Origin: a virus
Virus record (IMG/VR): IMGVR_UViG_3300032299_001628
Span: 1-48,692 of that record
Reading direction: 5' to 3' (one strand)
Length of the DNA stretch: 48,692 nucleotides
Shown here: one piece after another, positions 24,232 through 31,309 of the stretch
Numbering within the stretch: the first letter of the stretch is position 1
Layout of the letters: each line of letters begins with the position of its first letter
Translations under genes and position numbers: made by a program
The notes under the pieces: generated by a model
The model's input: the letters and a program-made list of their open reading frames with translations, nothing else
What the model was told of the DNA's origin: nothing
Databases searched by the model: none

Positions 24232-24625
24232 ATGGGTTTATAAAGATAAACCTCTTACTGACCCTGGTGATAATTATGGTTTTGTCTACATTATTACAAA
24301 TAATACCAATGGTAGAAAGTATATTGGTAAAAAATTCTTCTACTCTTCTAAACGTAAACAAGTAAACAAAGTTCGTAAAAGATATAAGGCAGAGAGTGAC
24401 TGGAAAGATTACTGGTCATCATCGGAAGAGTTAAAACAAGATATAGAGATATCGGGTAAGGAGAACTTTACACGTGAAATTATACACCTATGTAAATCTA
24501 AGGGTGTTACTAACTATCTAGAAGCAAAAGAACAGTTTCTTCAAAAAGTTTTAGAAAATCGAGATTTATGGTATAATACATGGATAATGGTAAAAGTGAA
24601 TCGATCTCATCTTAATAAACTGTAA
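24200..24625 (+). CDS. GIY-YIG-like endonuclease, SegE-like type
   Basis: The product has 141 residues. GFVYIITNNTNGRKYIGKKFF at about 27-47 is the GIY-YIG pair of strands, with VYI and YIG separated by the usual loop. Downstream DWKDYWSSSEELKQDI and a C-terminal helix with E (YLEAKEQFL) fit the SegE-like phage family. T4 Seg proteins are free-standing homing endonucleases. Whether this one is active or mobile is not shown. The ATG at 24206 is an equally good start. Confidence 0.75.
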   Translation: MKMTIQNLTNEWVYKDKPLTDPGDNYGFVYIITNNTNGRKYIGKKFFYSSKRKQVNKVRKRYKAESDWKDYWSSSEELKQDIEISGKENFTREIIHLCKSKGVTNYLEAKEQFLQKVLENRDLWYNTWIMVKVNRSHLNKL

Positions 24626-25506
24626 TGACTTTTATTTACCTTCTCTTCTCTACCGCTTTCTTCTTATCAACGGTAGCAGCTTACTATTCAATAGTAGGTT
24701 TAGTAGCGATTTTTCCGACAGCTGAAATTCCTATTATGATTATGGGTATTAGCTTAGAGCTTGCCAAGCTAGTATGCGCTTCCTGGCTTTATCGTAACTG
24801 GAAATCTTCTGCTCGATCTATGAAGTATTATTTCCTAGTCGCAGTAGTTACTCTTTCCTTTATTACGTCAATGGGTATATTTGGTTTTTTATCTAAAGCC
24901 CATATTGATCAATCAATTATAGGTGCAGACTCCTTCGTTGAGCTTAGAATAATTGACGACGAAATTAACTCTGAAAAAAGAAGGATGGAAAATGCTCAAC
25001 GATCTCTTAATGCTCTCGATAGACTGGTTGATCAGAGTGATACAGAAGCCGCTATCAAATTACGTAATTCACAAACAGGGGAACGTCGCAGATTGGCTTC
25101 TGAAATTAGTATTGCAAGTTCAACTATTAAGGATCTTAGTCTTAAAGCAAGTCCGCTTAGAAAAGAATCAAAACGAATTGCGGCTGAAGTTGGACCAATC
25201 AAGTATATTGCTGATCTTATCTACGGAGAGTCGTCTGAGAGCACACTTGAAGCAGCTGTCAGAGCGGTAATAATTTTAATTGTTCTTGTCTTCGATCCTT
25301 TGGCTATCATTCTTCTTATTGCTGCTAATAGAGAATTGCAGTTAGCCAAAAAAATTAATAAGTCTAGTAAAATAGATAGAAAAACTAAAAAAATAATTAA
25401 TGATTATACCTACCCACAAGAAGATAAAAATATTACTGTAGAAAAAAATAAAATTTACGAAATACCAACAGACATATTAGATAAGGTCTTTAAACGTAGA
25501 AAGTAA
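24625..25506 (+). CDS. polytopic membrane protein with central coiled coil
   Basis: The product has 293 residues. Four membrane segments are visible: MTFIYLLFSTAFFLSTVAAY, IPIMIMGISLELAKLVCASW, YFLVAVVTLSFITSMGIFGF and, near 225-250, AVIILIVLVFDPLAIILLIA. Between the third and fourth is a 110-residue charged coiled coil (DDEINSEKRRMENAQRSLN). I have seen similar proteins in marine T4-like phages, with no function known. It may be an envelope-modifying or lysis-timing protein. A TAAC promoter follows immediately. Confidence 0.7.
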   Translation: MTFIYLLFSTAFFLSTVAAYYSIVGLVAIFPTAEIPIMIMGISLELAKLVCASWLYRNWKSSARSMKYYFLVAVVTLSFITSMGIFGFLSKAHIDQSIIGADSFVELRIIDDEINSEKRRMENAQRSLNALDRLVDQSDTEAAIKLRNSQTGERRRLASEISIASSTIKDLSLKASPLRKESKRIAAEVGPIKYIADLIYGESSESTLEAAVRAVIILIVLVFDPLAIILLIAANRELQLAKKINKSSKIDRKTKKIINDYTYPQEDKNITVEKNKIYEIPTDILDKVFKRRK

Positions 25507-25538
25507 CTCTTGTTTTTTTGGTTTTAATAGCTTATAAT
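25504..25538 (+). promoter_or_regulatory. TAAC-box promoter, leaderless type
   Basis: TAAC at 25504-25507 (overlapping the previous stop codon), -35 TTGTTT at 25510-25515, a 17-nt spacer and TATAAT at 25533-25538. ATG 25545 lies six bases after the -10, so +1 would be its A. No Shine-Dalgarno. Confidence 0.75.
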
Positions 25539-25544
25539 AATTAT

Positions 25545-25745
25545 ATGAGCTTATTTCAAGTAGATGATACTTATAGTAGATGCTATACTCAGGGCTGGGA
25601 TGCTCGTATGAGCGATATTTACGTTAACCCATACGTCTACGATTTTGATTCAGGGTGTTATGATGCTTGGAAGCATGGATGGGACGATGCTAACATTGAA
25701 ATAGAGGTAGATAATGGACAGGATGAGCGAAGGTCAAGTTTATAA
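25545..25745 (+). CDS. small acidic protein, probably leaderless mRNA
   Basis: The product has 66 residues starting MSLFQVDDTYSRCYTQG. I chose ATG 25545 over the upstream TTG 25518 because the -10 element would lie inside the longer version. The aromatic and acidic sequence has an internal near-repeat: CYTQGWDARMSD and CYDAWKHGWDDAN, suggesting two similar small helices. Function unknown. It overlaps the next gene by 32 bases. Confidence 0.7.
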   Translation: MSLFQVDDTYSRCYTQGWDARMSDIYVNPYVYDFDSGCYDAWKHGWDDANIEIEVDNGQDERRSSL

Positions 25746-26007
25746 AACTCTTAACGAACAGGATAAAAAAATATTTAGAGAATGGCTTAAACATCATTTA
25801 GAGTATGGGCCAACATTAGTTACATTTATTAAAAAAGATGGAACAGTTCGTGAAATGAATTGTACTACTAAATTAGAATTAGTAAAGTTGTATGAGAAAA
25901 AAACTGATAGAAAAATAAATGATGAGGTTTGTTTTGCATTTGATCTTGTAAAACAAGAATGGCGTTCTTTTCGATACGATACAATAACATCTATAAAATT
26001 TTTATAA
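25714..26007 (+). CDS. small SH3-like phage protein (DUF2693-like)
   Basis: The product has 97 residues. The C-terminal two thirds (LVTFIKKDGTVREMNCTTKL, then VCFAFDLVKQEWRSFRYDTI) match the beta-barrel phage family I know as DUF2693, which ends in a conserved WRSF-x-x-x-x-I strand. These are small proteins of unknown function, perhaps nucleic-acid-binding. Translation is probably coupled to the leaderless gene upstream, whose coding sequence contains the start codon. Confidence 0.65.
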   Translation: MDRMSEGQVYKTLNEQDKKIFREWLKHHLEYGPTLVTFIKKDGTVREMNCTTKLELVKLYEKKTDRKINDEVCFAFDLVKQEWRSFRYDTITSIKFL

Positions 26008-26008
26008 A

Positions 26009-27091
26009 ATGAGCAAAATTTTATCTCCTTACGGGTCCGAGCCGGCTGTATTTACTTTTGAAAGCTCGGACTACACCAGCAAGCTAGCTACCGCTTTTAA
26101 CTGGTATAACCAGGAAAAAGAAAAAAAAGATGCTAGGAATTATCTTCGTTCCTATGTTCTTCATCATAACAAACAGTTAGTAAAAGTTTTTGATACCGTA
26201 CCGGATAGTATGATTAAAACTACCTACGGGTGGTTGGCTAGAATGGTAAGCAACGGAACAATTCTTACTAAAAAGGATAATCTTAAATTAGAAGAATACC
26301 TTCAAAATTTATTTTTATATAAAGAAGAAATACCATTTGAAGCGGAAAAACAGGAAAAAGTTTCTAAACCTTCAGTGCGAGACTTTATGCAAGAAAAAGT
26401 AAACGAATATCTTGGTGAGGTTGAAGGTTACATAGATGCTGTTTTAATTGGGCAGGAACCTGTAAATCTATTTGAGGATTTAAAATATCGGCAAATTCCA
26501 CAGCCATATGTTCCGTTTATAGATACTTTTATAAAGTCAAAAGCAGCCGAGTATATTATGGTTTATGAGTCAACTGATGATTTAGTTAAAGAAGGTTACT
26601 CTAATCTAGGTAAACGTAAGATTACTGCATTAATTAAACTAATGGGAGAATGGTTAGAGGACGTAAATCGATATGGTGAGTTTAAAAAGGCCAATCGTAA
26701 ACCTAGAATAAAAAAAGCTAAGTCCCCACTACAGCAGACTTCTAAACTTAAGTTTAAAAAAGAAGATAGTGAACTTAAGATAAAATCAATCTCTCCAACA
26801 GAATTAGTTGGAGCTTCGCAGGTATGGGTATATAATACTAAGTACAAGAAACTATCTGTTTACCGTACTGATTCTGCATCCGGCATACAAGTGAAAGGAT
26901 CTACTCTGCAAAACTACGACCCTGATATGTGCGAACAAAAAGCGCTTCGAAAACCTGAAGTAACTATCCCAGCAGTATTAACTAGCGGAAAAGTTCAGCT
27001 ACGAAAATTATTTACCGATCTTTCAACTAAAGAGTCTAAGGTAAATGGTCGAATAAATGAAGAGTGCGTTCTTTTACGAGCATTTAAATAA
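26009..27091 (+). CDS. conserved phage protein of unknown function, before RNase H
   Basis: The product has 360 residues. The first 225 are helical (FNWYNQEKEKKDARNYLRS, IKTTYGWLARMVSNGTIL), followed by a basic linker near 230-260 (RKPRIKKAKSPLQQTSK) and a beta-rich C-terminal domain (SQVWVYNTKYKKLSVYRT). The layout suggests a nucleic-acid-binding protein. It overlaps RNase H by one base, so a link to replication is plausible. I recognise it only as a hypothetical of T4-like marine phages. Confidence 0.7.
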   Translation: MSKILSPYGSEPAVFTFESSDYTSKLATAFNWYNQEKEKKDARNYLRSYVLHHNKQLVKVFDTVPDSMIKTTYGWLARMVSNGTILTKKDNLKLEEYLQNLFLYKEEIPFEAEKQEKVSKPSVRDFMQEKVNEYLGEVEGYIDAVLIGQEPVNLFEDLKYRQIPQPYVPFIDTFIKSKAAEYIMVYESTDDLVKEGYSNLGKRKITALIKLMGEWLEDVNRYGEFKKANRKPRIKKAKSPLQQTSKLKFKKEDSELKIKSISPTELVGASQVWVYNTKYKKLSVYRTDSASGIQVKGSTLQNYDPDMCEQKALRKPEVTIPAVLTSGKVQLRKLFTDLSTKESKVNGRINEECVLLRAFK

Positions 27092-27975
27092 TGATTATTT
27101 TAGATTATTCTCAGACCATTATTTCTAATTTAATGGCTGAGATAGGGGGCCGTAAGGACGTCGAACTTGATATTAATCTTCTTCGTCATATGGTGCTTAA
27201 CACTATAAGAAGTCATAAGCTAAAATTTCAAGGTGACTACGGTGAGCTGGTTATTGCTTGCGATAATAAAAAATACTGGCGTAAAGAAATATTTCCCTAC
27301 TACAAAGGTAATCGTAAACGGGCAAGGGATGAATCAGGTTATAACTGGAAATTAATTTTTGATTCTATTAATCAAATAAAGGACGAGATAATTAATTTCT
27401 TTCCTTACAGAGTTCTAGAAGTCCAAAGCGCTGAGGCTGATGATATTATTGCTACGCTCTGTAAATGGACACAAGACAATTATGTAGAGGAGGGAAAGAT
27501 ATTTTCTGAGCCTAAGCCGGTCTTAATTATTTCTGGTGATCATGACTTCATACAACTTCAAAAATATAAAAACGTTAAGCAATACTCACCTATTCTGAAA
27601 AAATTTATTAAGACAGATATTATCCCAGAGAAATATGTACTAGAACATATTATCAAAGGAGATAGGGGAGATGGAATACCTAACGTTCTTTCACAGGACG
27701 ACGCCATAGTTTCAGGGGAACGTCAAAGACCGATCTCTTCAAAGAAATTAAAAGAGTGGGTTGAGACCCCATCCAGTATGCCGCAAGATACTACATTTAA
27801 GCGTAATTATGATCGCAATAAATCTTTAATAGATCTAACACAAATACCCGAGCTTTTAGAAAAGGAAATTATAAATACCTTTAATAATTATAAGGTTAAA
27901 GACAGAAGCTTGATACTACCTTTTTTTATTGAAAATAAAATGAAACACTTAATGGAACATTTAGAGGAATTTTAA
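27091..27975 (+). CDS. rnh: RNase H / 5'-3' flap exonuclease, T4 Rnh type
   Basis: This enzyme removes RNA primers and trims 5' ends on the lagging strand with gp32. The product has 294 residues, close to T4 RNase H (305). Acidic metal-binding motifs of the FEN/5'-nuclease family are present: MIILDYSQT at the start, ELVIACDNKKYWRK, FPYYKGNRKR, VQSAEADDIIATL and IISGDHDFIQL, then KGDRGDGIPNVLS as the helix-hairpin-helix entry. All candidate aspartates appear intact. Confidence 0.93.
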   Translation: MIILDYSQTIISNLMAEIGGRKDVELDINLLRHMVLNTIRSHKLKFQGDYGELVIACDNKKYWRKEIFPYYKGNRKRARDESGYNWKLIFDSINQIKDEIINFFPYRVLEVQSAEADDIIATLCKWTQDNYVEEGKIFSEPKPVLIISGDHDFIQLQKYKNVKQYSPILKKFIKTDIIPEKYVLEHIIKGDRGDGIPNVLSQDDAIVSGERQRPISSKKLKEWVETPSSMPQDTTFKRNYDRNKSLIDLTQIPELLEKEIINTFNNYKVKDRSLILPFFIENKMKHLMEHLEEF

Positions 27976-27976
27976 A

Positions 27977-28495
27977 ATGCTTTTATCTGAATATTTTACA
28001 GAATTAGAAAAAATTAAAACACAAGAAGACAAAATTAGTTATTTAAGGTGGGCTCATGAACAAACTAAATCCACTTTAATTCCAGATATTATGAGAATTA
28101 ATTTTGATCATAGAATTAAAATGAATCTTCCTGACGGAGATCCTCCTTATAAAAGACAGGCCGATCGCCCTATGGGGTATGAGCAAACAAATTTAAGAAC
28201 TGAGCTTAAGCGGTTTTATATTTGGATGGACCCTAACATTAATATAAAAAATATTAAAAAAGAATCACTTTTTATAGAGATGTTAGAGGGACTTCATATT
28301 TCTGAGGCAGAAATTTTATTGGCTGCTAAAAGTAGAAAACTTGGTACCTTATACAAATCTATTACAAGAGAGTTAATTGATGCGGCTTACCCAGGTTGTC
28401 TCCCGCCGCCCTCCGAGGTACCTGTAGAGGTAGTAATGGAGGAAAAAAAATTAAAAAAGACAAAAAAAGAATTGGCTTCCTTAGAAAAATCTTAA
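27977..28495 (+). CDS. DUF6433-like phage protein, possible frameshifted longer form
   Basis: The product has 172 residues in the zero frame. SEYFTELEKIKTQEDKISYL, LPDGDPPYKRQ, KKESLFIEMLEGLHISEAE and LYKSITRELIDAAYPGCLP follow the pattern of a helical T4-like phage family I know as DUF6433, of unknown function. After that core the tail is Pro/Lys-rich. Three A-runs near the end include A-AAA-AAG in the correct phase at 28453-28459 with GGAGG ten bases upstream. A -1 shift there would replace the last 11 residues with 59 others. Confidence 0.75.
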   Translation: MLLSEYFTELEKIKTQEDKISYLRWAHEQTKSTLIPDIMRINFDHRIKMNLPDGDPPYKRQADRPMGYEQTNLRTELKRFYIWMDPNINIKNIKKESLFIEMLEGLHISEAEILLAAKSRKLGTLYKSITRELIDAAYPGCLPPPSEVPVEVVMEEKKLKKTKKELASLEKS

Positions 28496-28638
28496 GTCGA
28501 TTCTTTGTAAAAAAAGAGCTAATAGAGCATAACTGGAGTTTTAAATCTGAAGGGCCTCAAAAAGATAAAGTACCGGACATGAGGTGGTATAGTATGATTA
28601 AACGTAACACTAGTAATCAAACTCATTTTAAGTTATAA
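28459..28638 (+). other. candidate -1 frame extension of the DUF6433-like gene
   Basis: In the -1 frame after the slippery site the sequence stays open to 28638 and reads DKKRIGFLRKILSRFF, then KKELIEHNWSFKSEG, then PDMRWYSMIKR. It looks protein-like, with a basic amphipathic helix. It has no ATG or GTG near its start; the only in-frame option is TTG 28396, without a Shine-Dalgarno and giving an odd Pro/Ala/Arg-rich N-terminus. It is read either by programmed frameshift, from the TTG start, or as a gene damaged by an A-run indel. Confidence 0.45.
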
Positions 28639-28639
28639 T
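28605..28639 (+). promoter_or_regulatory. TAAC-box promoter
   Basis: TAAC at 28605-28608 and TATAAT at 28634-28639, exactly 29 nt apart as in the other members, with a weak -35 (TAGTAA at 28611-28616). It drives the gene at 28660, which has Shine-Dalgarno AAAGGAG. Confidence 0.6.
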
Positions 28640-28659
28640 AGATTAAAAGGAGCTATATT

Positions 28660-29004
28660 ATGTTAATTTATTTAAGTACTAAGTCTAAAAAAACTAAAAA
28701 ACAAAAAGAAAAAGATAGAGAAAAATACCTTACCTGGTGTAAAACTCATAAAGTAGCATTGGGTAAAAAGTCCGTGCTTTCCGGTAAAGATAAAAGCCCG
28801 GTGGTAGTAACGAAAAAGTTTATTAGAGAGACTGAATTTATTCCTAGTAAAGATTCCGGCGTTACTGGTGCAGTAATCTGTAATGTTAAAAAAGAGTTTT
28901 ATACTGGTAATAACATGCTAGGGATAGCCTCAATGCATAAGTCTAATTTTGTTCCGGTATTTAAAGAAGATGATGCTGTAGATCTTGCACATATGAGAAG
29001 ATAA
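28660..29004 (+). CDS. unknown basic protein
   Basis: The product has 114 residues with a strong Shine-Dalgarno (AAAGGAG) and its own promoter. The N-terminal third is Lys-rich (STKSKKTKKQKEKDREKY). The rest is a small fold with TGAVICNVKKEFYTGNNMLG. No family recognised. High basic charge suggests nucleic-acid or RNA-polymerase contact, which is a guess. Confidence 0.65.
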   Translation: MLIYLSTKSKKTKKQKEKDREKYLTWCKTHKVALGKKSVLSGKDKSPVVVTKKFIRETEFIPSKDSGVTGAVICNVKKEFYTGNNMLGIASMHKSNFVPVFKEDDAVDLAHMRR

Positions 29005-29012
29005 AGGTACTT

Positions 29013-29291
29013 ATGTCTATTCCCAATGATCCAGAAATTAAAAAAGCTATAAAAAAATGTTTAGAGGAAATTTCCAATAGTATGACTCGTACGGAAGGTG
29101 AGCGAGACTTTATTAAAGAGGCAATTAATAAAATTTGCGAAGAGTATACTATTAATAAAAAAACCTTTAGAAAAATGGCTAGAACTTTTCATAAACGCAA
29201 CTTCTCAAGAGAAGTTCAAGATAACGAAGAGTTTGAAAATATGTATGAAACTATTACAGGTGAGACTAGTTTGTCTAAAATAGATGTATGA
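29013..29291 (+). CDS. dsbA: DsbA-like dsDNA-binding late-transcription protein
   Basis: The product has 92 residues, the size of T4 DsbA (89), which binds late promoter regions. The helical C-terminal part, EAINKICEEYTINKKTFRKM then ARTFHKRNFS and FENMYETI, aligns in pattern with the T4 sequence (basic KxFxRxxxxYHK helix followed by an acidic ELYD-type helix). It is probably a modulator of late transcription together with gp33. Similarity is weak in the first 30 residues. Confidence 0.65.
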   Translation: MSIPNDPEIKKAIKKCLEEISNSMTRTEGERDFIKEAINKICEEYTINKKTFRKMARTFHKRNFSREVQDNEEFENMYETITGETSLSKIDV

Positions 29292-29473
29292 TAGATATTT
29301 ACGTTCTGGAAAAGAAAAATTTAGACAAGATGGGCCGTAACAAAAAGACTGAATTTGTAGGTGTGTTTAAATCTTTAGAAGAGTTAGAAAATAAAAAACA
29401 AAGTATCTTGCAAGAAACAAAAAGAGGCTGTAAAATAGAATTTGACGTACATGTTTCTGAGCGTATATTTTAA
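29288..29473 (+). CDS. small unknown protein, 61 residues
   Basis: ATG overlaps the previous stop codon (ATGA). The sequence MIDIYVLEKKNLDKMGRNKK then VGVFKSLEELENKKQSI and CKIEFDVHVSERIF suggests a small alpha/beta fold. No motif recognised. It is embedded in a run of overlapping small genes from 29013 to 30218. Confidence 0.6.
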   Translation: MIDIYVLEKKNLDKMGRNKKTEFVGVFKSLEELENKKQSILQETKRGCKIEFDVHVSERIF

Positions 29474-29739
29474 TGTCGGCAAAAATACTACAGTTTACCC
29501 CGTTATTAAAAAATAAAGTAGAAAAAATACCACTATACAATGAAGAACAAATAACAGTCTTGTTTATTTGTGTAAATACCTTTTTTGAAGAAAAAACTAA
29601 GTACGGTGCTGACGATATAAGTACAGTTGAACCATCCACCGCGCTCAAGTGTCTTAAAAGCGCTCTTGAAGCTGACATTTTTTCCGATAGATTTAGATCT
29701 ATAGTTCAAGAAATTATTAATAACGCAGTTATAGAATGA
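29473..29739 (+). CDS. small unknown protein, 88 residues
   Basis: It begins MSAKILQFTPLLKNKVEK and is mainly helical (ITVLFICVNTFFEEKTKYG, FRSIVQEIINNAVIE). It overlaps both neighbours by 1-4 bases, so it is part of a coupled string of genes. No function can be given. The hydrophobic centre is too short for a clear membrane helix. Confidence 0.6.
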   Translation: MSAKILQFTPLLKNKVEKIPLYNEEQITVLFICVNTFFEEKTKYGADDISTVEPSTALKCLKSALEADIFSDRFRSIVQEIINNAVIE

Positions 29740-30218
29740 ATATTTTTTATTTAAGTAATGTACCTAAAGAATGTGCCAAGCAACATTGTGATAAGCATGT
29801 TGTAAAAATGATTCTTGAATCTGCACAACTTCTTTCTAATGCCCATCACATGTATGATGGGGATCAAGTAATAAAACCAATATATAAACTTACACATAAA
29901 AATCATCCTTCTGCGCTATGGGTTCGTGCTTCTAAAACCCATTATGACTGGCTTTGGATGCTTCTTAAAGAGCTATGTGCTGAGTATACTTTTCGCTATG
30001 AAAAAATACATAAAGTTGAGCGCGAAGGTTTATTAGAAATTTTAAAAAATTCTCCAAAAAATATTCCAAGGTTAACATGGATATCTGATCCAACTCCAGC
30101 CATGCCAGATGAATATAAAACCTCCAATGCAGTAGAATCATATAGAAATTATTACCGAGGGTCAAAACGGTCCTTTGCTAAATGGACCAAGCGCGAAATT
30201 CCACATTGGTTCTTATAA
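29736..30218 (+). CDS. conserved phage protein with CDKHV motif
   Basis: The product has 160 residues: MNIFYLSNVPKECAKQHCDK, then HVVKMILESAQLLSNAHH, then NHPSALWVRASKTHYDWLW, and a conserved end with NAVESYRNYYRGSKR and KREIPHWFL. Conserved Cys, His, Lys and Arg residues suggest an enzyme or nucleic-acid-binding protein. I have met this family in many phages without an established activity and do not assign one. It overlaps the previous gene by 4 bases. Confidence 0.75.
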   Translation: MNIFYLSNVPKECAKQHCDKHVVKMILESAQLLSNAHHMYDGDQVIKPIYKLTHKNHPSALWVRASKTHYDWLWMLLKELCAEYTFRYEKIHKVEREGLLEILKNSPKNIPRLTWISDPTPAMPDEYKTSNAVESYRNYYRGSKRSFAKWTKREIPHWFL

Positions 30219-30221
30219 ATA
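30214..30221 (+). promoter_or_regulatory. late promoter motif TATAAATA, leaderless spacing
   Basis: TATAAATA overlaps the previous stop codon, and ATG 30227 lies five bases after it, the same spacing as at 16968-16981. There is no Shine-Dalgarno. Confidence 0.55.
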
Positions 30222-30226
30222 AAATT

Positions 30227-30481
30227 ATGCCACGTTATACATTTTTAAACAGTGAAACAAATCAGGTCGAAGAGCATTATTTCGGCATCACTCACTATGA
30301 TGATTTCATTCGTGATAATCCCCATCTTCAACGTTTTCATGAACCAGGTCAAGCAGCAAATCTGGGAGATTCTGTTCGTCTAGGTATTAGAACCCATGAT
30401 AACGGGTTCAGGGAGGTTCTATCGAAAATAGCACAAAATAACTACAAGAGTAATTTATCCAACAAATTATCCAGACGATGA
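30227..30481 (+). CDS. small FmdB-like phage protein without zinc cysteines
   Basis: The product has 84 residues starting MPRYTFLNSETNQVEEHYFG. This opening (MP-x-Y-x-F ... E) is that of FmdB-like/zinc-ribbon regulatory proteins seen in phages, but the CxxC pairs are absent. The second part has HDNGFREVLSKIAQ then NYKSNLSNKLSRR. I chose ATG 30227, since an upstream alternative start would run through the promoter motif. Function unknown. Confidence 0.65.
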   Translation: MPRYTFLNSETNQVEEHYFGITHYDDFIRDNPHLQRFHEPGQAANLGDSVRLGIRTHDNGFREVLSKIAQNNYKSNLSNKLSRR

Positions 30482-30511
30482 CAAACATAAAAACGTTTGT
30501 TGTGTTTTTTA

Positions 30512-30550
30512 AAAAGGGGGACAGTAGCTACTGATTCCCCTTTTGTTTTT
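30512..30550 (+). terminator. long hairpin terminator before phoH
   Basis: AAAAGGGG (30512-30519) pairs with CCCCTTTT (30537-30544), and inside it CAGTAGCTACTG is self-complementary. GTTTTT follows to 30550. A weaker hairpin (ACAAAC at 30481, GTTTGT at 30495, then T run) lies just upstream and could be a tandem terminator. Confidence 0.85.
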
Positions 30551-30562
30551 AAAGAGGAAAAT

Positions 30563-31309
30563 ATGGCGCGAAAAGCATCTTCACTACCGCAGGTTTTTGA
30601 ACAACCTACAGTAACGCTAATTAATAATAAACTAAAAGTAAAAATTGAAGATCTTACGACAATAAGTCCATTAACTGATAACCAAAGGAGATTTTTTGAG
30701 CAATACAAAACATCCATTTTAATGCTTCTGCATGGGGTAGCAGGTACAGGCAAAACTTACATTGCCCTTTATCGAGCATTGGAAGAAGTATTAGATAAGT
30801 CAACAACATATAGCAAAGTGGTAATAGTTCGATCAGCAGTACCCTCTAGAGAAATAGGTTACTTACCTGGAGATGAAAAAGAAAAAACCGAAGTTTATCA
30901 GCAACCTTATGTAGAAATTTGTTCTAATCTCTTTAATAAAAAAGATGCGTATCAAAGATTATTAGAACAAGGCGCCATACAATTTATGATTACGTCATTC
31001 GTACGTGGCATTACACTAGATGATTCTATTATAATAGTAGATGAGTGCCAAAACATGACTGATATGGAAATTAACAGTATAATAACTAGAGTAGGAGACA
31101 GAAGTAAGATAATTTTTTGCGGTGACTTTAGACAGACGGACCTTTATAAAAAACAAGATATGTCAGGTCTGAGAAAATTTATGGTTATTGCTGATATGAT
31201 GCCCTCAATGAAGACCATTGAATTTGAAGTTAATGATATTGTTAGATCCAATTTAGTAAAAGAATACATTATAGCAAGGATGAAATACGAGGAACAATAT
31301 AGCGCATGA
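30563..31309 (+). CDS. phoH: PhoH-like ATPase
   Basis: The product has 248 residues from ATG 30563, which has AGAGG just upstream. Walker A HGVAGTGKT is at about 57-65, VIVRSAVPSREIGYLPGD near 94-110 is the PhoH-specific segment, and Walker B SIIIVDECQNM is near 162. It ends with a VNDIVRSNLVKEYI helix. PhoH proteins are probable RNA-binding or helicase-like ATPases common in marine phages. The exact role is unsettled. No pho box was seen. Confidence 0.9.
   Translation: MARKASSLPQVFEQPTVTLINNKLKVKIEDLTTISPLTDNQRRFFEQYKTSILMLLHGVAGTGKTYIALYRALEEVLDKSTTYSKVVIVRSAVPSREIGYLPGDEKEKTEVYQQPYVEICSNLFNKKDAYQRLLEQGAIQFMITSFVRGITLDDSIIIVDECQNMTDMEINSIITRVGDRSKIIFCGDFRQTDLYKKQDMSGLRKFMVIADMMPSMKTIEFEVNDIVRSNLVKEYIIARMKYEEQYSA

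Noticed and set aside
29552-29590. TAACAGTCTTG resembling the TAAC-box promoter
   Set aside because: No TATAAT-like sequence at the required distance.
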